From assembly GCA_963754045.1 (NCBI GenBank), contig CAVWEN010000002.1:1410223-1474222 (forward strand): 64,000 nucleotides of DNA, in the 5' to 3' direction. This document shows positions 16,569 to 24,328 of the stretch, one piece after another. The notes beneath the pieces are model-generated. The model ran no database searches and had not been told where the DNA came from. It saw only the letters and a program-made list of their open reading frames with translations. The position numbers were made by a program, and so were the translations under genes. This DNA comes from JALZKA01 sp963754045. GTDB lineage: Bacteria; Actinomycetota; Thermoleophilia; Solirubrobacterales; 70-9. How positions within the stretch are numbered: position 1 is the first letter of the stretch; each line of letters starts with the position of its first letter.

Positions 16569-18145
16569 GCGACATCGGCGCAAAGCCCGCGATCGCGCTC
16601 GTCGGTTTCATGGGCGCGGGCAAGACGCGCGCCGCCAAGGGCGCCGGCGCCGTACTGGGCGAACCGGTCACGGATGTCGACGCCGAAATCAAGCGCGAGC
16701 TAGGCGCAACACCGGCGGAGATCTTCGAGCGCGATGGCGAGGCGCGGTTCCGCCAAGTCGAGGAGCGGGTTGCTCTCGAATCTCTCCAGCGGGGTGGGAT
16801 CGTCGCGCTCGGTGGCGGCGCGGTCGAGTCCGAGCGCGTGCGCGAAGCGCTTGCGGGTCCGGGGGCGTTCACTTGTTGGTGCCGGATCTCCGAGGAGGCT
16901 GCCTGGGAGCGCGCCTCGAAGGACGCCCATCGCCCGCTCGCGGGCAACCGAGCTGAGTTTCACCACCGCTACGAGCTGCGCGCGCCCCACTACGAGCAGG
17001 TTGCAGACGCGTATCTGAGCGACGGCGGCGAGCGAATGGCCCGAATCGCAGCGCCTTGGATTCGCGCGGCTGCCGGGCTTGTTGGCGCCCGCCTGGTTTG
17101 GGGTGCCTCGGCTTCGGGCGAGTACCCGGCGGTGATCGCGCGGGGCGCGGTCGAGCTGCTGGGCATCGGCACGGGGGGGGTGTCCAACGGGACTGCGCGC
17201 CGGGGTCCGGGTCGCTGGTTCGGCGTTGTCGACGTCGATGCACTAGCTCACCATCGTGAGCTTCTGCCCGCTCTCGCGGGCCTGATCGAGGTCGACGGAG
17301 GCGAGGCGTCGAAGACGCTCACCGAGGCCGAGCGGGTGCTTCGCGAGCTGGCCGACGCCGGCGCGCGCCGCGACGACGGCGTGCTCGCATTCGGCGGCGG
17401 GGTGGTCGGTGACCTGGCTGGATTCTGCGCTGCGACGTACCAGAGGGGTGTGGACGTCGTGCAGGCGCCCACGACGTTGGTCGCGCAGGTGGACTCCGCC
17501 TACGGCGGGAAGACCGGGGTGGACCTGCCGCAGGCCAAGAACTACGCGGGTGCTTACCACCTGCCCCACGCGGTGCTTGCCGACCCGGCGGTCTTGAGGA
17601 CGCTGCCCTCGGCGGAGCTGGCAGCCGGGTTCGCCGAGGTGGTCAAGACGGCGTTGATCGCCGGTGGCTCGCTTTGGGAGCGGGTCCGCTCGATTGAGGT
17701 GCTCAACCCGGATGAGCTGGATGATGTGATCTTCGGATGCGCCACATGCAAGCTGGACGTGGTCGCCGCCGACGAGCGCGATGGCGGGCGGCGTCAGGTG
17801 CTGAACCTGGGCCACACGGTTGGGCACGCGATCGAAGTGGCGACCGGCTACGGGAGGTACCGACACGGGGAGGCAATCGCCCTCGGGCTCCTTGCCGCGC
17901 TTCGACTCTCGGACGTACCAGGGTTGCGCTCCGAGGTCGAGGCACTGCTCGAACGGCACGGCCTTCCGACGAAACTGGCGGGCGAGGTTGCTCCGGAAGC
18001 GGTCGTCGAGGCGATAGCTCGCGACAAGAAGGCCGACGCCGAGGGGGTGCCGTTTGTGCTCGTTGCCGAGCCTGGTGCTGCCTTGACCGGCCACCATCTC
18101 GATGCCGCTAGTGTCCGCAGCGCGGTGCAGGAACTGATGGCATGA
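16556..18145 (+). CDS. aroKB: Bifunctional shikimate kinase / 3-dehydroquinate synthase fusion
   Basis: The 529-aa fusion has an N-terminal shikimate kinase (about 1-165) with Walker A GFMGAGKT at 17-24, DVDAEI near 40, the GGGAV motif near 85, and a lid with RPLAGNR. After a linker near 170-215 comes 3-dehydroquinate synthase with EASKTLTEAERVL, GGGVVGDLAGFCAATYQRG, QVDSAYGGKTGVDL, the metal-binding RQVLNLGHTVGHAIE and a second His in YRHGEAIALG. It covers steps 2 and 5 of the pathway. The start is TTG, inside the aroC end. A G8 tract lies in the linker. Confidence 0.93.
   Translation: MAALSDIGAKPAIALVGFMGAGKTRAAKGAGAVLGEPVTDVDAEIKRELGATPAEIFERDGEARFRQVEERVALESLQRGGIVALGGGAVESERVREALAGPGAFTCWCRISEEAAWERASKDAHRPLAGNRAEFHHRYELRAPHYEQVADAYLSDGGERMARIAAPWIRAAAGLVGARLVWGASASGEYPAVIARGAVELLGIGTGGVSNGTARRGPGRWFGVVDVDALAHHRELLPALAGLIEVDGGEASKTLTEAERVLRELADAGARRDDGVLAFGGGVVGDLAGFCAATYQRGVDVVQAPTTLVAQVDSAYGGKTGVDLPQAKNYAGAYHLPHAVLADPAVLRTLPSAELAAGFAEVVKTALIAGGSLWERVRSIEVLNPDELDDVIFGCATCKLDVVAADERDGGRRQVLNLGHTVGHAIEVATGYGRYRHGEAIALGLLAALRLSDVPGLRSEVEALLERHGLPTKLAGEVAPEAVVEAIARDKKADAEGVPFVLVAEPGAALTGHHLDAASVRSAVQELMA
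17173..17180 (+). repeat. G8 homopolymer in the linker between AroK and AroB domains
   Basis: Eight consecutive G residues lie at the domain junction of the aroK-aroB fusion, in the codons for IGTGGVS. A single-base slip here would turn the fusion into a shikimate kinase alone, or join two originally separate frames. Confidence 0.85.
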
Positions 18146-18594
18146 AGGTCGGTTCGCGCAACAGGGTCGAGGTTCTGCACGGCGCGAACCTCGACATGCT
18201 CGGCAGCCGCGAGAAGCGCTTTTACGGCGATTTCACCCTGTCGGAGCTCGAGGTCCAGATCGGACGCTACGCGAAGGACCTGGGGCTGAGCGTCAGCTTC
18301 TTTCAGACCAACAGCGAGTCCGAGTTCATCGAACGCTTGCACCGGCTTGGCGATGCCGCGCACGCCGCCGTGTTGAACGCCGGTGCCTGGACCCACTACT
18401 CGTGGGCGATCCGCGACGCGCTCGAGGTGTCGGGGGTGCCGGCGGTCGAGGTTCATATCTCCGACGTTCATGCCCGCGAGCAATGGCGCCAGTTCTCGGT
18501 CTTCGACGGACTCGTGCTCGCGGCGATCTCTGGCAAGGGGCAGGAGGGCTACCGCGAGGCCCTGGAGTTGATCGCCAAGGAGCTGGGCGACTAG
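18142..18594 (+). CDS. aroQ: Type II 3-dehydroquinate dehydratase
   Basis: AroQ dehydrates 3-dehydroquinate to 3-dehydroshikimate. The 150-aa protein has the type II order: HGANLDMLGSREKRFYG (normally GPNLNLLG..REP..YG) with catalytic Tyr28, FFQTNSESEFIERLH near 52-66, NAGAWTHYSWAIRDAL near 83-98, and EVHISDVHAREQWR near 108-121 holding the catalytic His. The first motif is divergent (GANLDM for GPNLNL, RFYG for x-YG), yet the catalytic residues remain. It overlaps aroKB by 4 nt, and pepQ starts directly after its stop. Confidence 0.93.
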   Translation: MKVGSRNRVEVLHGANLDMLGSREKRFYGDFTLSELEVQIGRYAKDLGLSVSFFQTNSESEFIERLHRLGDAAHAAVLNAGAWTHYSWAIRDALEVSGVPAVEVHISDVHAREQWRQFSVFDGLVLAAISGKGQEGYREALELIAKELGD

Positions 18595-19686
18595 ATGAGC
18601 CGCGCCGACCGCCTCGCGGAGCGGATCGCCGCGGGCGGGCTCGACGCCTTCATCGTGGGCGACCTGGTGCGGCCCGGAGACTCCAGCAGCGACGCCACCA
18701 ACGACATCCGCTGGCTGACTGGATTCACGGGGACCAGCGGCATCGCCATCATCGGTCCGGAGCTGCGTACGTTCCTCACCGACTTCCGCTACACCGACCG
18801 CGCCAAGCGCCAGGTCGATTCCGAGTTCGACCGGATCACCTTCGAGGGGCGAATGCTCGACGAGCTCGCGAAGCGGCTGTCAGGCGAGGTCGGCTTCGAC
18901 GATTCGACGACCAGCGTCCGGACCTTCGAGAAGCTCGCAAAGGCCGTTTCGAGCGACGTGAAACTGGTGGCAAGGCAGGGGGTCATGGCTGACTTTCGGA
19001 GAAGCAAGGACGACGCCGAAGTCGAGGCAATCGCCGAGGCGTCGCGTCTCTGCGACGAGGCGTTCGAACTCGTGGCCGGAGCGGGGCTGGAAGGCAAGAC
19101 CGAGCTCGAGGTTGCACGCGTCGCGCAAGCGCGGATGCGGGAGTTGGGAGCCGAGCCGTCCTTCCCGGCGATCGTGGGCGCAGGCCCGAATGGCGCGTTG
19201 CCGCACGCCGAGCCCTCGGATCGCGTAATCGGCGCCGGCGAGCTGGTCGTCGTGGACATGGGGGCGAAGCTCGGGGGCTATTGCTCGGACGGCACGCGTA
19301 CGTTCGCCACTGGGAACCCCGGAGCGGAGGCGAGTGAGGTCTATGAGTTGGTGCTGCGCGCCCAAGAGGAGGCGATCGCAGCGATCGGACCCGGATTCGG
19401 CGGGGCCGAGGCCGACGCGATAGCCCGAGACATCATCGAGGCGGCAGGGCACGGCGAGCGTTTCGGTCACGGACTCGGACACGGCGTCGGGCTCGAGGTC
19501 CACGAGGCGCCGCGACTCGGCAAGACTTCGGAGGACGTGCTCGCCGCCGGGGACGTCGTGACGGTAGAGCCGGGCGTGTACGTGCCGGGCAAGTTCGGCG
19601 TTCGCATCGAGGACTTGGTCGCGATTGACGCCGACGGCATTCGCAACCTCTCGACCACGCCCAAAGCGCTTCGAATCGTGGGCTAG
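18595..19686 (+). CDS. pepQ: Xaa-Pro aminopeptidase/dipeptidase (M24B)
   Basis: The 363-aa protein has a creatinase N-domain (about 1-125, with DIRWLTGFTGTSGIAII and TDFRYTDRAKRQ) and a pitta-bread M24 domain. Metal ligands are visible: the Asp pair in VVDMGAKLGGYCSDGTRTF near 219-237, His in FGHGLGHGVGLEVHE near 287-301, and Glu in TVEPGVYVPG and VRIEDLVA. It cleaves Xaa-Pro bonds in the cytoplasm. In M. tuberculosis, pepQ is followed by efp and nusB; here efp is 11 kb away. Confidence 0.94.
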   Translation: MSRADRLAERIAAGGLDAFIVGDLVRPGDSSSDATNDIRWLTGFTGTSGIAIIGPELRTFLTDFRYTDRAKRQVDSEFDRITFEGRMLDELAKRLSGEVGFDDSTTSVRTFEKLAKAVSSDVKLVARQGVMADFRRSKDDAEVEAIAEASRLCDEAFELVAGAGLEGKTELEVARVAQARMRELGAEPSFPAIVGAGPNGALPHAEPSDRVIGAGELVVVDMGAKLGGYCSDGTRTFATGNPGAEASEVYELVLRAQEEAIAAIGPGFGGAEADAIARDIIEAAGHGERFGHGLGHGVGLEVHEAPRLGKTSEDVLAAGDVVTVEPGVYVPGKFGVRIEDLVAIDADGIRNLSTTPKALRIVG

Positions 19687-19748
19687 CACCCGTCCACGAG
19701 GCCGCCGCGGGCTCAAGCGGGCGGTTCCGAGCGCCGATGTAGAGGGCG

Positions 19749-20327
19749 GTGCTGAACAGGCTCAACCTTGCCCCCAGAAAGCGCGGGCAACTGGCCGCAG
19801 AGGGGGGCTTCACCCTCACGGAGCTGTTGGTCGTCGCCGGCGTGCTCGCGATCGTCGCCATCGCAATCATGACCTTCATCCTCGTCAGCGCGCGGACCTT
19901 CGGGAGTCAGGAGGATCGTGTGACCAGGACCGACGACGCGCGCAACGCACTGCTGCGGATCTCGAGTGAGCTCCGGGACGCCGGCACCGTCACGATCACG
20001 GGCGGCGTCGTGACAGCGCAGGTTCGCCAGGCCGACGGATCGGTGACGCCGACCTCATACTCGTGTACCACGGGCGGTGGTGGCCTATCGAGCTGCAGCG
20101 CGACCACCGCCGCCGGCAGCACCCTGTTGGTCGAGAACGTCGTCAACAGCGATGTATTCGCAGCTATCGCGGGCAGCGACTCGGGCGCCAGCAGCCTGGG
20201 CGGCGGGATCCAGATCAGGATGGCCCTCGACCTCGAGGAATCGTCCAACCCGATCGTGCTGACTACCGCGGTCAAGCCCCGCAACTGCGCGGCATTCGGC
20301 ACCGGGGTGGTGAACCCGCCGTGCTGA
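19749..20327 (+). CDS. PilW-like minor prepilin, second set
   Basis: This 192-aa prepilin has a longer basic leader (about 20 residues, ending AAEGG), mature FTLTELLVVAGVLAIVAIAI with Glu5, then RTDDARNALLRISSELRDAG as in PilW-type subunits. The C-terminal part is Ser/Thr/Gly-rich with two Cys pairs. The GTG at 19749 gives the full leader. It starts the second minor-pilin operon, which has no major pilin, motor or peptidase of its own and presumably uses those of the main locus. Confidence 0.82.
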   Translation: MLNRLNLAPRKRGQLAAEGGFTLTELLVVAGVLAIVAIAIMTFILVSARTFGSQEDRVTRTDDARNALLRISSELRDAGTVTITGGVVTAQVRQADGSVTPTSYSCTTGGGGLSSCSATTAAGSTLLVENVVNSDVFAAIAGSDSGASSLGGGIQIRMALDLEESSNPIVLTTAVKPRNCAAFGTGVVNPPC

Positions 20328-21412
20328 GCAGGGCTACCCAAGACGAGCGCGGACTCACCCTGGTGGAGGCGGCGGTGGGCGGCTTCCTGCTGCTGGTCGG
20401 CGTTTTGGGCAGCATCAGCGTGTTCGACAGCTCCGGTCGTGAGTCGGCCACCGGTGAGCGCCAGCAGATCGCCGTCGAACAGGCGAAGGCCGAGCTCGAG
20501 CGAATGCGTGACGTCCCGGACGCCGAGCTGGCGATCGATCCGACAGTGGCGCCGGGAAGCGCCACGGCGTGGCCGAATGCGGGTACCCCCGGCGACCCAG
20601 TGAATCGCCTCGACGGCGGTGGGGCGAACTTCCGCGTCGGTCCTGGCGACACCGAGCGGATCGTCTACACGACCGCCGGCGAGGGCATCAGCGGCTCGAG
20701 CACGATCCCGGTCACGATGGGTAGCTCGGCCATGGGCCTGACCGTCTACCGGTTCGTGACCTGGCGCGACGAGGAATGCCCAATCGCGGATCTCGGTGGC
20801 CTCGTCAACGGCTTCGAACCACTGACCAGCGCGGTGGGCTCAGAAATCGCGCCCCTGCTCGGCCCCGGCAGCATCCTCAACGCCCTGCTCGGCTCGTTGC
20901 TGAGCGTCGTCCCCGTGCCCGTCCGCAGCCGACTGAACTCAGCCAAGACCCTCGCGACGACGGCCCAGAACATGATCATCGAGCTGAACGATGCACTTGG
21001 TCACCTCGAGGAGGTTGACCCTTGTGACGCCGACGTCGCAGCTCTCAGTGAAGCCCAGGACAACCTCGCGTTGCTTGCGCCGGCGATCGACGCTGTCGAC
21101 GACGCGGTGCTGGCATATCGCAATGCCTGTGTGCGGGTTGGTTCCGTCGTCGTGAGTTGCCCGACGCTTGGCTCGGCGACCGGCGCGACCCTGAACAATG
21201 CGGTCTCCGCCCTCGAGAACGGCAATCTCGACGAGCGGCTGGACGACCTGATCGACTCGATCAGCGCCATCGACACCGTCGACCACGAGCGAAACACCAA
21301 GCGCCTCACGGTCGCCATCGCAATCGAGGATCGCCAGGGGAGTGGTCCCTTCAAGCCGGTCTGGGCGACATCCATTTCCTCCGATCCCGACGCGGGCCTT
21401 CTCTCGCCATGA
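20321..21412 (+). CDS. PilV-like minor prepilin, second set
   Basis: This 363-aa prepilin has leader MLSRATQDERG, mature LTLVEAAVGGFLLLVGVLGS with Glu5, then the PilV-like EQAKAELERMRDVPDAELAI. The C-terminal region (about 180-330) contains long helical stretches, including NAVSALENGNLDERLDDLID, unlike a globular pilin head. The GTG at 20321 overlaps the preceding stop by 7 nt; the frame is open further upstream, but only this start gives a prepilin leader. Confidence 0.8.
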   Translation: MLSRATQDERGLTLVEAAVGGFLLLVGVLGSISVFDSSGRESATGERQQIAVEQAKAELERMRDVPDAELAIDPTVAPGSATAWPNAGTPGDPVNRLDGGGANFRVGPGDTERIVYTTAGEGISGSSTIPVTMGSSAMGLTVYRFVTWRDEECPIADLGGLVNGFEPLTSAVGSEIAPLLGPGSILNALLGSLLSVVPVPVRSRLNSAKTLATTAQNMIIELNDALGHLEEVDPCDADVAALSEAQDNLALLAPAIDAVDDAVLAYRNACVRVGSVVVSCPTLGSATGATLNNAVSALENGNLDERLDDLIDSISAIDTVDHERNTKRLTVAIAIEDRQGSGPFKPVWATSISSDPDAGLLSP

Positions 21413-22059
21413 GAGCCCGGCTTCGCAGCGAGAGCGGATACGTGGTGCCACTAGCGCTCGCGGTGATCGCGATCGTCGCCGGGTTCAGTGCTGTTGCGAT
21501 CGCCCTCGCGACCCACAACGTCGATCGCTCCACCCGTGACAGGGCTTCATTACGGGCATTGGCCGCCGCCGACGCCGGCCTCGACGCCGCCGCGTACCGG
21601 TTGAATCGCACCCTCGTGGCGTCACGAATCGAGGGCTTCGTCCCGTACTCGGGCGGAGCTGGAGAGGACGCTCTCCAGACGCTCCTCACCGAGACCGCGG
21701 GCTGCCTCAGCCTTGGCGTCGGCAGCCTCGAGGTCAACTTCGCGGCCGGCACCTGCGCCGCAAGCTCCGATGAGACGATTGACGCCACAGTTGACGACGA
21801 TGGTCTCGGACCCTCGGCGAAGTTCCGCTACTACGTACGCACAGGAGTGAATGTGCTGGTCGCGGGCGAGCCCACCGTCGAGCGGCGCGTGGTCTCGGTC
21901 GGCGAGGTCGATGGCGTCACCGGCAGAGCGATGGGCGTCTACCGCGTCGAGCTCGACGCCGCCGAGCTGAATGCCCTCTTTGAGCGCGAGCTCTACGTGA
22001 CGTGCACCGACGACCAGCCCCCCGGTGGGGACCCCACGGTGGGGTGCCCGGACGTATGA
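21409..22059 (+). CDS. PilX/GspK-like minor prepilin without Glu5, second set
   Basis: This 216-aa protein has leader MRARLRSESG, mature YVVPLALAVIAIVAGFSAVA with no Glu at +5, then RDRASLRALAAADAGLDAAA, matching the PilX/GspK-type EAG helix. It mirrors the unusual prepilin in the main locus but has a shorter C-terminal domain. It overlaps the PilV-like gene by 4 nt (ATGA), and the molybdopterin oxidoreductase frame by 35 nt at its 3' end. Confidence 0.78.
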   Translation: MRARLRSESGYVVPLALAVIAIVAGFSAVAIALATHNVDRSTRDRASLRALAAADAGLDAAAYRLNRTLVASRIEGFVPYSGGAGEDALQTLLTETAGCLSLGVGSLEVNFAAGTCAASSDETIDATVDDDGLGPSAKFRYYVRTGVNVLVAGEPTVERRVVSVGEVDGVTGRAMGVYRVELDAAELNALFERELYVTCTDDQPPGGDPTVGCPDV

Positions 22060-24328
22060 GAAACTGCGTGGCCTGAGCGAGGCCACCGAAACCCACTTCC
22101 GTACCTGTCCTTTCTGCGAGGCCACCTGTGGGCTCAGCGTGGAGGTCCGGGGCGACGATGTCCTCTCGGTCAAGGGCGACCCCGACGACGTCTTCAGTAG
22201 GGGCTTCATCTGCCCAAAGGCAACCGGGCTGAAGGCCCTGCGGGACGATCCCGACCGGTTGCGAGCTCCGCTGGTTCGCCGTGGTGGCGAGTTGCAAGAG
22301 GCGAGCTGGGCCGAGGCATTCGAGGCGGTTGAGGGCGGGCTGGCGCCCATCCTCGCCGAGCACGGCCGCGATGCGGTTGCCGTTTACGCCGGGAACCCGA
22401 GTGCGCACAGCCTTCCCTCGATGATCTACCTTCAGGTGTTCCTGCGCGCACTCGGGTCGAAGAACGTCTTTTCGGCGTCCTCGGTGGACCAGATGCCGAA
22501 GCACTTCTCCGCCGGCCACATGTTCGGCACCTGGACCTCGATCCCGGTGCCTGATCTCGACCGCACCGACCATCTGATGATCTGGGGGGCGAATCCCCTG
22601 GTCTCCAACGGCAGCCTGCTGACAGCGCCGAACATGCGAGGTCGGATTCGCGCGATCCGTGAGCGAGGCGGCAAGGTCGTCGTGATCGACCCGCGGCGCA
22701 CCCGCACCGCCGAGAGCGCCGACGAGCACCACTTCATTCGGCCGGGAACCGATGCACTTGCGATGTTCGCGATCGTGGCGACTCTCTTTGAGGAAGGCTT
22801 GACCGACGCGGGGGAGGTAGCAGATCTCTGCGAGGGGCTCGATCAGGTCGCTGGGCTGGCGGCAGAGTTCACGCCGGAGCGGATCGCCGGGCAGTGCGGA
22901 ATACCAGCGGACGATCTGCGGCGGATGGCACGCGAACTTGCCGCGGCAAGGACCGCGGCCGTTTACGGTCGCATCGGCACGACCACGCAGGAGTTCGGCA
23001 CCCTGGCGAGCTGGCTCGTAGACGTGCTGAACGTCGTTACTGGCAATCTCGATCGCCCCGGCGGAGCGATGTTCACCACGGCAGCCGCAGCGCAGCGGAA
23101 CTCCGTAGGCGAGCCGGGGCGTGGGCGTGGGGTCGCTGCATCCCGTTGGACCAGTCGCGTCAGGGGCGCGCCTGAGGTGCTGGGTGAGCTGCCGGTTTCG
23201 TGCCTCGCCGAGGAGATCGAGACGCCGGGCGACGGGCAGGTTCGCGCGCTCGTAACTGCGGCCGGGAATCCAGCGGTCTCCACGCCGAACGCCGACCGGC
23301 TCGAGGCCGCACTCGAGGGGCTCGAGTTCATGCTCTCGCTCGACATCTACGTGAACGAGACGAGCCGCCATGCCGACGTGATCCTGCCTTCGCCGGACCC
23401 GCTCGCCCGAGCGCACTACGACCTCGCGCTCTACCAGTTCGCGGCCCGCAACGTGGCCAACTTCTCGCCCGCAGTACTCGACGCCGACGGAGATCTGCTG
23501 CCCGACTCTGAGATCCTCCTCACGCTCACCGGCATCGTCACGGGCCAGGGCGCTGCCCCGGACACCGAGGCGCTCGACGACGGGATCGCCGCGACTCTGG
23601 TTGCTCGTGAGGTCGGAACACCCGGCTCATTCCTGCACGGGCGCGACCCGACCGAGCTGCTTGCTGCGCTCGAGCCCCGCCGCGGCACGGAGCGAGTCCT
23701 CGACCTGATGCTTCGAGCCGGCGCGCACGGCGACCACTTCGGCGAGAGAGTCAACGGGCTCACTCTGGAGCAGCTCGAGGCCAACCCACACGGCATCGAC
23801 CTCGGTCCTCTCGAGCGGCGTTTGCCCGACGCGCTGCGCACCCAATCAGGTCGAATCGAGCTGGCGCCCGAGCCAATCGTGGCCGACGTGGATCGATTGC
23901 GCGAGCGATTCGAGGCCGGTGCCTGGAACGGCGCAGGGCCGCAGATGGTCCTGATCGGCCGCCGCCAGCTCCGCTCAAACAACTCGTGGATGCATAACCT
24001 CGCGCCCCTCGTTGGTGGCACCAACCGCTGCACCGCGCTCGTGAATCCTGCCGATGCCGAGCGGCTCGGCCTCGTCGATGGGGAGCCGGCGCTGATGCGC
24101 TCGTCCGCGGGTGAGGTCCAGGTGCCCGTTGAGGTCAGCGACGAGGTGATGCCGGGCGTGGTCAGCGTTCCTCATGGCTGGGGTCACGACGCGCCAGGCG
24201 TGAGAATGGGCGTGGCGTTCGACCACGCTGGCGTCAACTCCAACGTGCTGGCTGAGGAAGCTCGTACCGACGCGCCCAGCGGAAACGCTGTCCTGAGCGG
24301 GATCCCGGTGGAGCTCGCTCCAGCGTGA
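22025..24328 (+). CDS. Molybdopterin oxidoreductase with N-terminal 4Fe-4S site
   Basis: The 767-aa protein belongs to the molybdopterin (DMSO reductase) superfamily. The 4Fe-4S ligands are Cys28, Cys31, Cys35 and Cys63 (CPFCEATC and FICPKA). Cofactor-binding stretches include LMIWGANPLVSNGS, KVVVIDPRRTRTAE and RTAAVYGRIGTT. The C-terminal MoCo domain (about 640-760) has LAPLVGGTNRCTALVN and VSVPHGWGHD. The region that holds the Mo-ligating residue in formate dehydrogenases reads SASSVDQMP, with no Cys or Sec, so the substrate is unknown and no formate role is claimed. GTG 22025 overlaps the pilin gene; a CTG at 22073 is an alternative start. No twin-arginine signal is seen, so it is probably cytoplasmic. 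Confidence 0.85.
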   Translation: MGTPRWGARTYEKLRGLSEATETHFRTCPFCEATCGLSVEVRGDDVLSVKGDPDDVFSRGFICPKATGLKALRDDPDRLRAPLVRRGGELQEASWAEAFEAVEGGLAPILAEHGRDAVAVYAGNPSAHSLPSMIYLQVFLRALGSKNVFSASSVDQMPKHFSAGHMFGTWTSIPVPDLDRTDHLMIWGANPLVSNGSLLTAPNMRGRIRAIRERGGKVVVIDPRRTRTAESADEHHFIRPGTDALAMFAIVATLFEEGLTDAGEVADLCEGLDQVAGLAAEFTPERIAGQCGIPADDLRRMARELAAARTAAVYGRIGTTTQEFGTLASWLVDVLNVVTGNLDRPGGAMFTTAAAAQRNSVGEPGRGRGVAASRWTSRVRGAPEVLGELPVSCLAEEIETPGDGQVRALVTAAGNPAVSTPNADRLEAALEGLEFMLSLDIYVNETSRHADVILPSPDPLARAHYDLALYQFAARNVANFSPAVLDADGDLLPDSEILLTLTGIVTGQGAAPDTEALDDGIAATLVAREVGTPGSFLHGRDPTELLAALEPRRGTERVLDLMLRAGAHGDHFGERVNGLTLEQLEANPHGIDLGPLERRLPDALRTQSGRIELAPEPIVADVDRLRERFEAGAWNGAGPQMVLIGRRQLRSNNSWMHNLAPLVGGTNRCTALVNPADAERLGLVDGEPALMRSSAGEVQVPVEVSDEVMPGVVSVPHGWGHDAPGVRMGVAFDHAGVNSNVLAEEARTDAPSGNAVLSGIPVELAPA

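Noticed and set aside
15285..16583. 432-aa minus-strand open frame across aroC
   Set aside because: Shadow of aroC; composition is low-complexity and Arg-rich.
21917..23416. 499-aa minus-strand open frame across the oxidoreductase
   Set aside because: Shadow of a well-supported plus-strand gene.
22025..24328. Formate dehydrogenase call
   Set aside because: No Cys or Sec at the expected Mo-ligand region and no FDH partner genes nearby.
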